This document shows, in pieces, positions 45,306 to 56,676 of a stretch of 64,000 nt of DNA. Position 1 is the first letter of the stretch, and the number at the start of each line of letters is the position of its first letter. A model generated the notes under the pieces. It saw only the letters and a program-made list of their open reading frames with translations. It ran no database searches and had not been told where the DNA came from. The position numbers and the translations under genes were made by a program. The DNA is from Nemophila menziesii (taxonomy: Eukaryota > Streptophyta > Magnoliopsida > Boraginales > Hydrophyllaceae), in NCBI GenBank assembly GCA_029959085.1, contig JARWIR010000027.1, positions 6,634,001 through 6,698,000 of the forward strand, read 5' to 3'.

Positions 45306-46908
45306 ATGTAGTTTTACTTAGTAAACAAGTGTGGAACTTACTTAATAATTGTGATTCCCTTCTTTACAAATTCCTTAAAGGCAAGTACTTTCCCCACACC
45401 TCACTTTTCTGTTGCTAAAATTGGGAACTCTCCCTCTTGGGGATGGAGATGCCTGATGGCTGGTAAGGATTTTATTATCAAAGACATAAAGTGGAAAGTG
45501 GGAAAAGGGGAAGGCATTTGCTTGCATACTCAGAAATGGATAACAAACTGGGATAAAATTACCCCTACTAATCTAAAGTTAAAAAATGTTTCTGATCTTA
45601 TGTTAAATGACAAAAGGAGATGGAATGTTGATCTTATTAGTAGTAACTTTACCCCTGAAGTGGCAAAACTAATTTTGAATACTTTTATTCCACTATCAGG
45701 TGGAGAAGACATCCTTGTTTGGACAAAAGAAAATTTTGGAATTTATGAAGTTAAAAAAGGGTACCAGCTACCAAAAAACAATGAGGATAAGGAAACTAGT
45801 AGTAAATTTGATAAGAAAGGGTCCACATCTCACTATATAGACCCAAATATTTGGAAAATTATGTGGAATCTTAATATTGCTCCTAGAGTAAAACACTTTA
45901 TGTGGAGGGTGTTTAAAAATATCCTCCCCACAAATGATAATCTGCATACAAAATGGATTTTTAATTTAGCTCTATTTGATATCTGTAATTAATCAACTGA
46001 GAATGTGGAACATTTACTTATGGATTGTGAGTGGGTTAGAGCAGTTTGGTATGTTTCACCACTCATTTTATATACAAGCAACCATTATTCCAATACTATG
46101 GATACTTGGATGGTTAGTATTTATGAAATTCTCAAAAATAAAAAGCTAAATACAGGTAGACAGACATTAGAAATTTTCTGCAATATTGCATGGCAGATTT
46201 GGAAGGATAGAAATGAGTATATATACAACAATATGAAAATTGACCCTGAAGCAACAATGGAAAAAAGCCTGCCATAATTGGAAGGACTATGAAAATTGTA
46301 ACATCACTAAGGATGATACTAATGTACTGTAGGGATTTAATATTTCTTCTTAAGAAATTATTACAAAGGAAGGCACTCAGTTAGCTTTATGTAAGTACAA
46401 AATAAATGAAAAAGAAATTAAATGGGAACCTCCACCTATTAATATATTTAAAATTAATTGTGATGCAGCTTTTAAAGATAACTTAGCTGCTATTTCTTGT
46501 GTTACTAGGGACTATCTTGTAAATACTAGGAGCTACAATGCGTGGGATATTTCAGCTGAATCTCCTCTCAAGGCGGAGGCGTTAGGGGTGCTAAAAGCTT
46601 GTCTACTTTCCGGGGAATATAATAGTAGGGTGATAGTAGAGAGTGATAGTCTTCTTATTATGCAATCCCTTGAGATTTGTAGGTAATTTTCCAATCCCAC
46701 TATTTGTAATATTATTAGTAGCATTTATATGATCTTGGAAAACTGTAAACCATGGTTTAAATGGTGTAATCGAGGTTGTAATAGAGTAGTGGATTGGTTA
46801 GCTAAATATAAGCTTGATGGAAACATGTTTAGTTGTAACCTAGATAGTATTCCGAGAGGATTAGCTGATATTTTGTATGAAGAGTCTATACCATCACGTA
46901 TAGGCTAG
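45306..46908 (+). pseudogene. LINE2 ORF2 zf-RVT and RNase H regions
   Basis: The connector PSWGWRCLMAGKDFI and WKVGKGEGICLHTQKWITNW is open to 45992. It ends in the zf-RVT part WKIMWNLNIAPRVKHFMWRV. A stop falls next to the zinc Cys, then NVEHLLMDCEWVRAVW (46005) completes the H-x-C side. RNase H: FKINCDAAFKDN (46450) carries the first Asp, SPLKAEALGVLKACL the Glu, and VIVESDSLLIMQSL the second Asp. The end GCNRVVDWLAKYKL fits the final helix. One TAG at about 46684 interrupts this domain. Confidence 0.85.
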
Positions 46909-46971
46909 CTACTTTTATTTTAATATTATTAAGAATAGTTTAGAACACACAAAAAAAAATCTATCTAACAT

Positions 46972-47147
46972 GTATATACCACAATAATATTATACATTTA
47001 TGTAGCATAGAATGAAAGAGTAGATATGGAATTGGGGTTTTGTTTTCTTACGAAAGCCGAGTCTTGTCTTTTTTTTGTTTCTATACGTGTAGCAATTCTA
47101 TGCAATTTACTTTTTTTAACCTTATCTTGCACTTTGCAAGAACCAAA

Positions 47148-47148
<1 letters not shown>
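46972..47148. other. Spacer between LINE2 and element E
   Basis: No feature recognised. Confidence 0.5.

Positions 47149-47227
<79 letters not shown>
47149..47227. repeat. (TA)n microsatellite
   Basis: A pure 79-base TA run. It abuts the E LTR, whose first roughly 35 bp are missing. Confidence 0.97.
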
Positions 47228-47231
<4 letters not shown>

Positions 47232-48654
47232 TAGGTTGGAGACATCATTTTAAGTGTATTCGAGTATTTAATTATATACATTTAGTTGTATTTCGATAAA
47301 TTTCTATTTCTTGTGTTGATTTAATGAATTATTATTTTTAGAGCATATTGGGCTTAATTAGTTTGTTTAGTGTGAAGGTTTAACGATATACGTAATCTAA
47401 TTATATGTCAAATCAGTTTTAAAGAGATAAGAAAAGAAGATATGAATGAAAATTGAAGATAAAAGGAAGTGGAGATAAAAGGAAGTAGAGATAAAATTGG
47501 AAAGGAAACAAGTAATCTGAAATTCTACAGCCACGTCCACTAAAGTGAAGATAACTCAAATTCGGCTAGGAATTTTGAGGATAAATCTAAAAGAAAATTT
47601 TATATCATTTCGACGCGGTCGTTTCGATTTAAAGTAGCCGAACATCGTAGAAATAACGAAGAAGTTACGACCAGAACAAGACAGCAACAGTTTGTCACTT
47701 GCCTTCTACTACAAGATTTTGACCTAGGGCTTCCTTAACACCTATAAATACACCCTTTAATCATTGTAAACATGTCCTTGCCTCCCACAATTAATCCTTA
47801 AGTTTATTCGTCATTCAAGAGAAGCAAGTTGACAGTATGTATTTTTATTTTAGTTTATTTCTTTCTAGTATAAAATAATTTTCCCATAGCTTGGGTTTTG
47901 TATATGTATGATCTTTTAATATTTTTTCTTCTATCTAAGTTTTTTTGGGAAAACTCTTTTAAATTGATTATAGCTTCCTAACCACATATTTGTTTTATGT
48001 GCTTTGATTTATTGTCTGTCTTAATGCTGATCAAATCACGGTTGTGCTAATAGTAGTTAGATGGACACCCGGAAGAAGTGTCTAAATATTGAAACATCAC
48101 TTAAGCATCTAGTTTGTAGTAGTGATCCCGAAGGGCTTGCCTAACTAGATAGTCATTAGGGTTTGAGATTTAATCACCGTTCATTATTGTAGGGTCCCCT
48201 TATCCAAGTCCCCTGGTAATCGTTTGGTCGCCTCATAAGTCCACCTGAAAGGGGGTTAAAAGGAATATAGAATCCTGACTACTTATCTAAGAGCTTTAAT
48301 CACCCTTATTAACTAGTAAAAGAAATAGAAGGATTAGTGCATACTAGCAAAACATGAGCTATACTTTCTCATATTATTCTCTCATATTTATTATATTGTC
48401 TTTACTTTAATATAGTTAATCTTATCTCCTCATAAATCATTATTATTTACTTTTCTCGTCTTTAACTATTTATTACTACGCTATTATGTTAAATCCATTC
48501 GTATAACACTAAGTTCTTGAAACGAATCTTTATTTATCATTAAGACTTACGTACACCTGTGATACTTGTAGTGAGTACCGTGTTTAGTCTAGGGTGTTAG
48601 TGCATCATTTATTCTTTTTTATTATCTTATTTTTAGCACACCCTAGGTGAAACC
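47228..48654 (+). repeat. E 5' LTR, start replaced by (TA)n
   Basis: It begins within GGTTGGAGACATCATTTTAA, which in B lies about 32 bp inside the LTR. A TATA box CTATAAATA is at 47742-47750. It ends GGTGAAACCA. The block 'cacctgaaagggggttaaaag' near 48243 parallels C and F. Confidence 0.85.
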
Positions 48655-48658
48655 AAGT

Positions 48659-49146
48659 TTTTGGTGCCGCTTTATGTTGTAGATTTTTTCGCCTAGACGC
48701 GTCTAGGTGTCAACTCCCCCCTCATCTTTTTTGCTTAGTGCCTTAGTCGCTGTGGAATAGGCGGCCATTTTTTTCCATTATTCGGTGTCTTAGCCCGTCT
48801 AGGCACCGATTAATGGAAAAAAAAATGGCCGCCTAGGCGCCGATTAATGGAAAAACATGCCCGCATAAACCTTTTTGTTATTTTTCTTATTCTCGAGAAT
48901 TCTTTAGTTGATATTATAACTTAATTTTAGTATTTTTATATTTACTATAGTGTTGTTAGATCAATTTTATGACTTGAGTATTTAAAATTGCTATAATTAC
49001 TACATATATATTACTAAATATACAACATTACACATTGGGATTCAAAACCGTATAATTCCACCAAGGCCCCGTGTAATCCTGCCTAGGCGCTAGGCCCCAA
49101 TCGATCGCCTAGCACCCAAAACCGAAATCTATAGCATAGGCTGCCG
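48659..49146 (+). promoter_or_regulatory. E primer binding site, split by a MITE-like insert
   Basis: TTTTGGTGCCGCT (48659-48671) and GCTGCCGGGAC (49140-49150) together make the Asp-type primer site seen in A and F. They are separated by a 468-bp insert. GCT is present on both sides and may be the target duplication. Confidence 0.8.
48672..49139. mobile_element. MITE-like insert in E primer site
   Basis: 468 bp. The ends TTATGTTGTAGATTT and (right end read backwards) CTATGCTATAGATTT are inverted repeats. Next to them lie GGCGCCTAGG-type motifs in both orientations (about 48700 and 49080). Inside, GGCGGCCATTTTTTTCCATT (from about 48761) pairs with AATGGAAAAAAAAATGGCCG (about 48812) to form a strong hairpin. 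No coding capacity. The superfamily is not assigned; GCT would be a 3-bp duplication. Confidence 0.7.
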
Positions 49147-49259
49147 GGACATGTGTATCGTTAGCGTGTGGGTTTTTAATTTTTAGTGTTTCTAGTTTTT
49201 AGTAATTTTTTCAGATTTACGTTTTTGGTTTGTTTTTGTCTCTTTCAGGTTTTTAGTGT

Positions 49260-51132
49260 ATGCTTGAGAATCCCAAAAGTTGTTTCACAACTTACAACAG
49301 ACGCTTGAGAGAAGAACGAGAACAAAGAAAAGTAATGGCTCTACGAGAGGAAGAAGTACTACCACGAGGGGGTAATATTAATCTTAATAACGATCAATGT
49401 GAACCACCAGCCCCTCGTGTACCCCCACTTGTTCCTCGAATACCACCAGTGAGAGATAACAGGAACAATATACGTCATGAACAAGATCTCCCAGGCTTGG
49501 GAGCACCATTTCGAGTTCAACCTTTAGGTTATTGTCCTCCAGAGATCCAAAACATAAATTTCAGGCCCGATCCGGGTATGCTCAGTCAATTTACAAGCTT
49601 TTGACTCTATAGTGGTGCAGCAATTCAAGATCTGGTAAGATCGATTCAGAAGTTTATATACAGATTTGTGATGTCTATATTACTCCTGGCATTACACGCG
49701 AGCAACTGTATTGTCACATGTTTTCGTTAATCCTGATCGGAAAAGCTGGTGATTGGCTAGATAGACAACCACCATGTACACTTAATACTTGGGCAGAACT
49801 TCAAGTTGTATTCTTTAACCGCTTTTATTCAAAGAGTATGAGATTAAAAGATCAGATGGAGCTGGCCAAGTTTTGCCAAGAGAATGGAGAAGAAGTAGGA
49901 GACACATGGACAAGGTTTCAACAGAATTAGCTAGATGTCCTATTTGTTGTTATACCCCATCTTTACAGTTAGAAATGTTTTATCAAGGTATTAATACCGA
50001 GAGTAGATTGAGGGTAGATAATTTTGGAAGAGGAGGTTTGTGTCAATGGATCCTACAGAAGCCGCTAAAGGTATGGAACGTATTACAGAAACAGAAAGGA
50101 GTTGGCCACTTTCGCGAGCTCCTATTACAAATACCATAGGTACGCTTAGATTAGATGTAGAGATTTCTAATTCATCTTTATTAACAGCCTTAGAAAATCA
50201 AGTTAAAGAGATAAAGCTTGAGATGCACAGACGTAAGAATATAGTAGCAACAAACATAATGCAAGAAGCACAAGGTTGTCCAGAGTGTGAGGTACAAAAT
50301 AATACATGGGAAGAGTGTGAAGGAAATCCAGTATCTGTTTATTTCATATCCAACAGAGGAAATTACCAATCGGTAACAGAATTCATTTGGGTATGCAGTA
50401 TTCAAATCCATAAGGGGTCGCTAGTCAAGGTAACTATCAACCTTGTCCCCAGAATAACTCTTACCAACCAAGGGATCAAAATCCGTATCAAGGAAATCAG
50501 AGTTTTAATAGACCTGCTCCTCTACAACAGCCTGACAATGACACTTATACCGACATGTTAGCTCAGAAGACTTTACCACAACATCCTCTAGAGGGAGCAG
50601 TGGGTGATAAGAAATTAAAGAATTTCATGGATGTTATGACAAATCATATTTATACATATAATGAGAAGTTAAGAGAACAAAAGGCTTCAATTCAAATCTT
50701 AGGTACACAAGTAGAACAAATGAATAAAATTCTAACAAATATGATGGAAGCAAGAGAATTGAAAGCCATTGAAGGAGGTGGTGACGATTTTGGGTTCGAA
50801 GCTTGTAAGGCAATTTTCCTTGAAAAAAAGAGAAAAAGGAAGTACCGCATGTTGCAGAAATTGTTGTGGAAGATCCAGTAATTGAAGAAGAACCAACCAA
50901 GTCTAACCCCGAAGACTCTGGCTTTTCTGAAGATTTGGATGCATCCGAAAGATCCAAGTTTATAGACCTTCTGAGAGATATGCAAGAAGAAATTAGATCG
51001 GTTACTGAGCTACAAGCTACTAGAGCTAAAGAAAAAGAGGAAGAAGCCTCAAAAGAGCAGAAAGAAGAAGTTTTACATGTTGTGCAAGAAGAGACAGAAG
51101 AAGAGAAGGTGGAATCGCCACATGCTATTTAA
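49260..51132 (+). pseudogene. E gag remnant
   Basis: It opens MLENPKSCFTTYNRRLREER, like F (LENPKSLVREKNKRDKE). A proline-rich stretch (RVPPLVPRIPPV) and FRVQPLGYCPPEIQNINFRP follow. Capsid-type retrotransposon Gag: IGKAGDWLDRQPPCTLNTWA (49740-) and FFNRFYSKSMRLKDQMELAK. Then MDPTEAAKGMERITETERSW (50046), a helix, and a knuckle CPECEVQNNTWEEC in which the His is replaced. The last part, in a new frame, has a helix (MDVMTNHIYTYNEKLREQ) and an acidic segment. At least five frameshifts or stops. Confidence 0.82.
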
Positions 51133-51159
51133 ACAATGTCACCACCTATTCCAAAGACA

Positions 51160-51720
51160 AATCCGAAGGTTGACCTTGAACTCAAGACTTTTGTATAGGC
51201 CTATACTCTGGAAAATATTAACGCACAGATGCTTGAGATTGCGAAGAAATGGCTTACACCGCAACAAGTTTTCACGCAAGTTATTCCAGAGAAAGAAGGG
51301 AGTGTAGAAGCTAAAAAGAGACTTTGGCTCATACTGAGAGAGTCTCCAGAAGAGATGAAAAGGAGTTACCACTCAAGCTCAAAGTCTTGGAAGCTTTAAT
51401 CTTCCTATTAAAATAAGTTGTATGCTCAAGATGAAAGCTATGTGTGATGTGGGTTCAAGTGTGAATCTTATGCTGGAGTCCGTGTTTGATATTCTTGGGA
51501 TAGAGAAGACAGAAAAAGCTCCCATGAAGTTAAAATTTGTGGATAGCTCAGTTTCAAAGACATGGGGAACAATGGAAGACGTTCATGTCCGAACAGGTAA
51601 TATCACCATCACTATTGACTTTGTTATTCTTGATTATGATGTAGATAAGCAGGTTCCAATCATAATTGGAAGGCCATTCTTGGCCACAAGTCAAAGCATC
51701 ATCAACTTCTAGGAGGGAAC
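51160..51720 (+). pseudogene. E aspartic protease
   Basis: KMKAMCDVGSSVNLMLESVF carries D-V-G-S in place of the usual D-[TSIL]-G-A. The family pattern continues with DVHVRTGNITITIDFVILDY and VPIIIGRPFLATSQSIINF, which ends in TAG where F continues into NVENGEL-like sequence. The upstream gag-protease linker (51160-51420) is only partly readable. Confidence 0.82.
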
Positions 51721-51870
51721 AGTTACCCTGCGCTCTAAAAACGTATCCAAGACATTCTATGTCTGGGGTAAGAAACCAAGGAATTTGGATCCCACCATTC
51801 CTATCATCCACAGTCTTTCACATTACAAAGTTCTAGAAGAAATCCACGCAAACCTGTCGATACTAGACCA

Positions 51871-52074
51871 ATGAGTGAGTTCGGGGTTGGCCATGAAGTT
51901 GAATGGAAAGCCCGCAAACCTGAGAATAGGCCACGAAGTCACAAAGATTCGTGGATGGGACCATTCATGGTCACTGAAGTTGTTTCAGCTAAAGTGATAG
52001 AAATCCGGCCCAAGAGGGACATTAAACGGAGATTAGTGGACGTTCATAGCCTTGCTTATTGTTGGGGAGGCTAA
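51871..52074 (+). pseudogene. E integrase C-terminal tail
   Basis: 67 codons: FGVGHEVEWKARKPENRPRS, DSWMGPFMVTEVVSAKVIEI, then RRLVDVHSLAYCWGG and a stop. The W-x-GPF-x-V-T pattern is the C-terminal domain of gypsy integrase (compare F, 57510-57700). It starts only about 150 bp after the protease, with no RT, RNase H or integrase core between. Confidence 0.8.
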
Positions 52075-52093
52075 ATACAGAAATCTTGATAGA

Positions 52094-52150
52094 GGTAACA
52101 CGTTTAACTTTGAAAGAAGTTAAACAAAAGTGTTGTACGGGAGACAACCC
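52094..52150 (+). promoter_or_regulatory. E conserved post-ORF motif
   Basis: GGTAACACGTTTAACTTTG, then AAGTTAAACAAAAGTGTTGT and ACGGGAGACAACCC, nearly identical to B. Confidence 0.77.
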
Positions 52151-52316
52151 ACAATTTTTTATGTTATTAAGTCTTTAATTTATGTTTACATTAGTTGTTT
52201 TTAGTTTATATTGAATATTTGAGGAAGCTATTAGTGTTTTTTTATGTGTAGGTACTTAAGAAATCGAGTTAGGAAAAGAAATACAAAAAAAAATTGCGAA
52301 AACCAGACCATCCATC

Positions 52317-52624
52317 TGGTAAACCGGAGGAGAGGTCTGGTGCACCGCAGGCCCAAAAACCGTTGCGAAGGTCCAGAAATCCGGTCCAATGCCGAGCCAA
52401 GGGAAGAAAAACCGTGTCATCATTCGCGTCCATGGTATAGTCACGTGATAGGTCTAGTACACCGCACGATATTTCTGGTGTATCCATGTCAAAAAAATCG
52501 TGACAACGGATTAAAAGTCAGGTATATTGCCGAGATATCCTTAACAAAACCGTGTCGACAATTCGTGCCCACTTTATGGTTAACCCTCGTGTCCGATACA
52601 CCGCACGACACTTCCAGTGCACCG
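52317..52624. repeat. E paired-palindrome array
   Basis: Diverged decamers lie at 52317 (TGGTAAACCG) and 52338 (TGGTGCACCG), at 52455 (TAGTACACCG) and 52476 (TGGTGTATCC), and at 52594 (CGATACACCG) and 52615 (CAGTGCACCG). Spacing within every pair is exactly 21 bp; pairs are 138 and 139 bp apart. A third element (CCGGTCCAATGCCG at 52381, AGGTATATTGCCG near 52520) repeats with the same 138-bp period. CACGTG is at 52442-52447. Confidence 0.85.
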
Positions 52625-52643
52625 CACCCCGCCGTCTGGAAAA

Positions 52644-52938
52644 TTTATTAAAAGGGTTTGAAGTGAAAGGTTGGTTCCGGTTACGAATTTCTCATTCCTT
52701 AAGCCTCTCTTTCTTCCCCATTCTTCCCTAACTCTATTAAAGCTTTATTAAACCTTCACCATAAATCAAAACACTACCCAATCATCATAAATTCACATCC
52801 AAATCCTTCCCACATCATTATAAAGAGGTTTCAACCACTCAATTCATATCAAAACACCTATAATCCAAGAATCAAAATCCAAAATTTCTAAATCTTACCC
52901 AAAGTTCTAAGATCCATACCAATCAAGCAAGTGTTCAT
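52644..52938 (+). promoter_or_regulatory. E TATA-like box and ORF3 leader (first part)
   Basis: TTTATTAAAAGGG at 52644-52656 is followed by a pyrimidine-rich leader (CTCTCTTTCTTCCCC near 52707) homologous to B 22060-22330. It is interrupted by F. Promoter function is inferred. Confidence 0.35.
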
Positions 52939-52943
52939 TCTAT

Positions 52944-54743
52944 TGGTGTCTCCTGGTGTGTTCTAAATAAACACACCTAAAAAGGCAAGACACGTACCGC
53001 AAGTGTACGGGTCGTCCAAGTAATATCCGGTAAACAGGATTTCGATCTCAGCGACGGATTAGGTATGATTAAAGTGTTATGAAATAAATGGAAATAGTTG
53101 CTTGAATGAAAAATTAAAAGTAAAGAAATAGATTTTTATTTTGTTTTTGTTTAAAGGACTAAAGTGAAATTAACGTAAATATTAAACTAAAATTAAAAAT
53201 AATGCAAGAAAATAAATATGAAGAGACGAAAGGATGAGAGAATAGTACTTGAGTCACGCTAGGTTTCACCAAAATAAACTTAATCAATGCTTCTTTTAAG
53301 GGACAAATTAGTAACTAATAATAGTCGGGATTCTAGATTCTCCTAACCCCCGTCAGGGTGGACTTAGGAGCTATTCTCAGGTGTTACAAACCCCGCCAGG
53401 GCGATCATAATCCACCTTCGAATGTCAAGTTCTCTACCTAATTGGATATAAGATTAACTAAGTCCGTCAGGATCAATAATTTCTATCTTACGTTTATTAC
53501 CTATGTCAGTAATTAAACCCCCCGTCAAGATGATCACTTCCCCACCAAAGTGAATAGCTTAATTACTAAAACCTATGTCTAATTGATCAAATTAAATATA
53601 GTGAAATTAACTTACGATAACAAACAATACGAAATTACTCAATTTGAATTAAATTATAAAAATCCCAAATCAGAAAACATCAATTAAATAAATTAAGGTT
53701 CAACCCTTATAGCGATTCTCAAGCACTTAAGAAGTTTAGCTCATAACGAAAAATAAAACTAAAACAATGAAATTTAAAGACATAATGTTTTACAGAAAGA
53801 AAATAAATAAACCTAATGAAGAGGTTAGGTTTGGCTTTGAATTGGAGAAGATGACTGCTCCAGCTCATGGCTTTCTTCCTTCCTGCTTGCTCTGACTTGA
53901 ATCATTAAGCCTCTTTGATAATTATATGAAGTGTGTGTAAAATAGGAGGCTAAGGGGTGTATTTATATGTGTTAGGAACCTCTAGGTCGAATTTACTTGG
54001 AGTGGAAGACAAGTCAAGAACTCTTTAATTCGTAACCCTAAAATCTAGGAAAGGTAAGATTCTGCTGCTGAATTGATTTGGTCATATCTTTTTCAATACT
54101 TATCCGTTTGAGGAGTTCCAATATATGAAACTGCTTGTCTAAGAAAGAGATTTCTATTGGTGCAGACCACTCGTCCAGATTCCTAACCAATCTTCAGTTA
54201 TGAACTTATCTTTGAACCGTGGCTGGAATTTCAGATTCATAAGGCAGCTTTATCTTTTCCTTCTTTGCATATATCCTTCCTAAATCTTCTTATTTCCATG
54301 TAAATCTCTTTCCCTTCCTTTTCTAACTCGACTTGGTATCTAAGTAATTACCATTTATCTTTTAAAGCTTCACAATAAATAAATAATTAAACCGCATATG
54401 CTTAAAAAGAATAAATCAATAATTCAAGAAATAGAAATAGGAAAGTGCACTCTAAAAATAGAAACTCGAGTAAAAACATTTCCTAACACTCTAAAATACA
54501 CTAAGACTTAATCTCACTTTTCCTCCTTGGATTGGTCTTTCATGAAATTCAAGAACCTATTAACTTTGCACTAAAAATAGTCAAATTTACGCACAAAAGT
54601 TCAAAATCTGCAAATAGTTAATTTCCAAGGGGGGAAAAGTGCAATATGGCAAATTATGCATGAAAGTCTATCTAATAAGTCAATTATTCACCTAAAATGA
54701 TGTCTCCAAAGGGCTAATAATTAGAACAAATAGGGAGACATCA
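52944..54743 (-). repeat. F 3' LTR
   Basis: 1800 bp. On the minus strand it starts TGATGTCTCC and ends GGAGACACCA. It differs from 60544-62343 at scattered single bases. Confidence 0.95.
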
Positions 54744-54760
54744 AGACCCCCAACTCAAAC
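54744..54760 (-). promoter_or_regulatory. F polypurine tract
   Basis: On the minus strand TTTGAGTTGGGGGTCT directly precedes the 3' LTR. Confidence 0.87.
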
Positions 54761-56316
54761 CTTTGTCGGGACGACAAAGTAAAAATAAAACGAAGGCCCC
54801 TTTTAGGTGAATGCAGCAGGTAGAATCTGGAAAATATTCCCAAAGAACAACTTAAAACAAATCTCATATAGTCTACTCTAAGAATTAATGTACACATACA
54901 CTTATCATGTAAAATCAAACACAAAATAATATCAATCCAAAATTAATTTCACAATGCTAGAAGGTTACGCTTATTACTTGTCTCAAGATGGTGGCTATAG
55001 GTTGTTCCTCGAATTTTACTTGCTTTGAACGCTCCACTTAGCATACTCCCTATTAACTCACTTTGCATCTAGGAATCAAGAGGACTTTACGGTTTTAGCG
55101 TAGGCTGAAGGACGGTATGGTATGTATATTTGGTAAATTTGAAGTGAGCTTTTGGCTCTCTCCTCACTTACCTTCAACAAACTGTCCAAGAGCTTGAGTT
55201 TACACTCGAATAACGCTCTCACTCAACCCAATTGACGTGATTAATTAGCGTCCCCAAATTAACCCAATAAGCACTAAGGATGATTCACCTAAAAATTTCC
55301 ACTTTGCCGGTCCGAATATATATATTCTTTTCAAATCATTCATTTTTTTTCTTTTGTATAGCTATGACTCTCTTTTTAATGTTGAGATATCATGCTATTT
55401 TTCATAAGTTATGCCTTTTCATAACTTGAGCTCGTAGCTTCTTTTCCATTCACTATTACCCCGACAAAGGGTTACAATATCATAAACCTGTGAATCATCA
55501 AAATATACAACCGAGCACAATCGATAAGCTCAAAAATCCCAACCTAATAAATTTCCATAATAGTGGACCCACCACCCCAAACTCAAGCTCAAGACAGGAA
55601 GTCTCAGGATCGTGATGCAAGTGCAGGGTCATATGGTCATGCCTAACAATCTAATGGGATATTGGCTTATAATGTGGCGACAAAATAAAGGCTTAAAGGC
55701 TAAAAATTTGGCTAAGAAGGATAAAATTAATTCAGGGATAGACGGCCAAAAAGGAATCAAAGGGTTAACAAAGAACTGCCTCTATCATCTTCCTATTTAC
55801 ACAGATTGCCTCTAGTTCATACCTAAGTGGGTTCTCTACTCATTTAGATCTCACGTTCTACAAACCACCCATTATCCTTAAGCACAAGTTTACTTCTTTT
55901 GCATTGTTCATTAATTTTTTCTATCAATTATCTCATGTTTGCATGCAATCTAAGTGCGTTTTATACTAATTCCTAAAGTCAACTATTTTTTATCATGAAT
56001 TCATGAAAAGTATGCTTGATGGGGGCATTTAAAATACTCTAGAGTCAAACGCAACCCTAAAAAAAATTTCTTTCTGAAAAGCATGTAAAACACAAAAAAT
56101 TGGGATGAGGCAACGAACCCCACCCCAAACTCAAAAGTGAGTCGTGTCCCCACGACTCGAAAAAGACTCAATAAAGCAATAAAAATAAAAAATAAACTAA
56201 CTAGTGCCTACCATTAATTAATAAGAAGAATTAGAACGGGGTACCTGGCCATAAAGATCCATCATATCCTCCTCCGAAGAAGAAGAGTCATTATTAATAT
56301 CCATGTTCGAAGTTAC
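54761..56316 (-). other. F 3' noncoding region
   Basis: Colinear with the A and B 3' regions (shared 'ccgaatatatat' near 55314, 'attaccccgacaaagggtta' at 55454, and 'gtcgtgtccccacgactc' at 56141). It contains two polypurine-like tracts (55567-55586 and 56121-56137, minus strand). No ORF is supported. Confidence 0.65.
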
Positions 56317-56676
56317 CTATTCCCTTGTTGAATTCATTTTGGCGATTTCCTCCCAAAGTGTTATGTTTTTTTTTCTTAGATGATCCAGTTGTTGTTGAAA
56401 TTTGATAGCCCATGGGGGTGTGTAAGAATTATTCTGAGAAGAAGAAGAAGAACTTTGATCTTGGATTGGTATCTTTTCTTTAGGCTTTGATGGTACCTTC
56501 ATCCTAGCTGTGAGTTTCCTGTGTAGTGGTTGTGCAGGTGCCTCTTCTTATTGTTTCTTTTCAGTAGTCTCATCAAGAGTGATGGCCTTTTCAATTGTAG
56601 AACCGGGCAAATTTTTGTTTTTCCCTAGAGTATAACACTTCCTCTTGTAATCCATAGCATCTGTTCTGTTTGTCAT
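56317..56676 (-). pseudogene. F short ORF3
   Basis: The Met at 56676 opens MTNRTDAMDYKRKCYTLGKN. One TAA (56548-56550) interrupts an otherwise single frame of about 119 codons. The C-terminal half has a Ser/Gln-rich stretch and a coiled-coil segment (WAIKFQQQLDHLRKKNITLW), like the end of E ORF3. The central VRGK domain is absent. The reading starts about 270 bp after the TATATATA box at 56944-56951. Confidence 0.5.

Larger units (their letters stand above)
40626..46960 (+). mobile_element. LINE2: near full-length L1-type LINE
   Basis: About 6.3 kb from a pyrimidine-rich 5' untranslated region (CTCTCCCTCCCTCTCCCT near 40680) to an A run at 46951-46959. It is bounded by the 11-bp duplication CTATCTAACAT. 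ORF1 with a zinc knuckle and ORF2 with endonuclease, RT, zf-RVT and RNase H are all recognisable but carry many stops and frameshifts. Its nearly complete length is notable, because most plant L1 copies are 5' truncated like the one at 2428. Confidence 0.9.

Noticed and set aside
47026..47253. 75-codon ORF with an Ile-Tyr repeat
   Set aside because: It is a translation of the TA microsatellite and has no independent support.
49718..50139. Host gene at the MFSLILIGKAG ORF
   Set aside because: It matches the retrotransposon Gag capsid pattern and lies between E gag segments.
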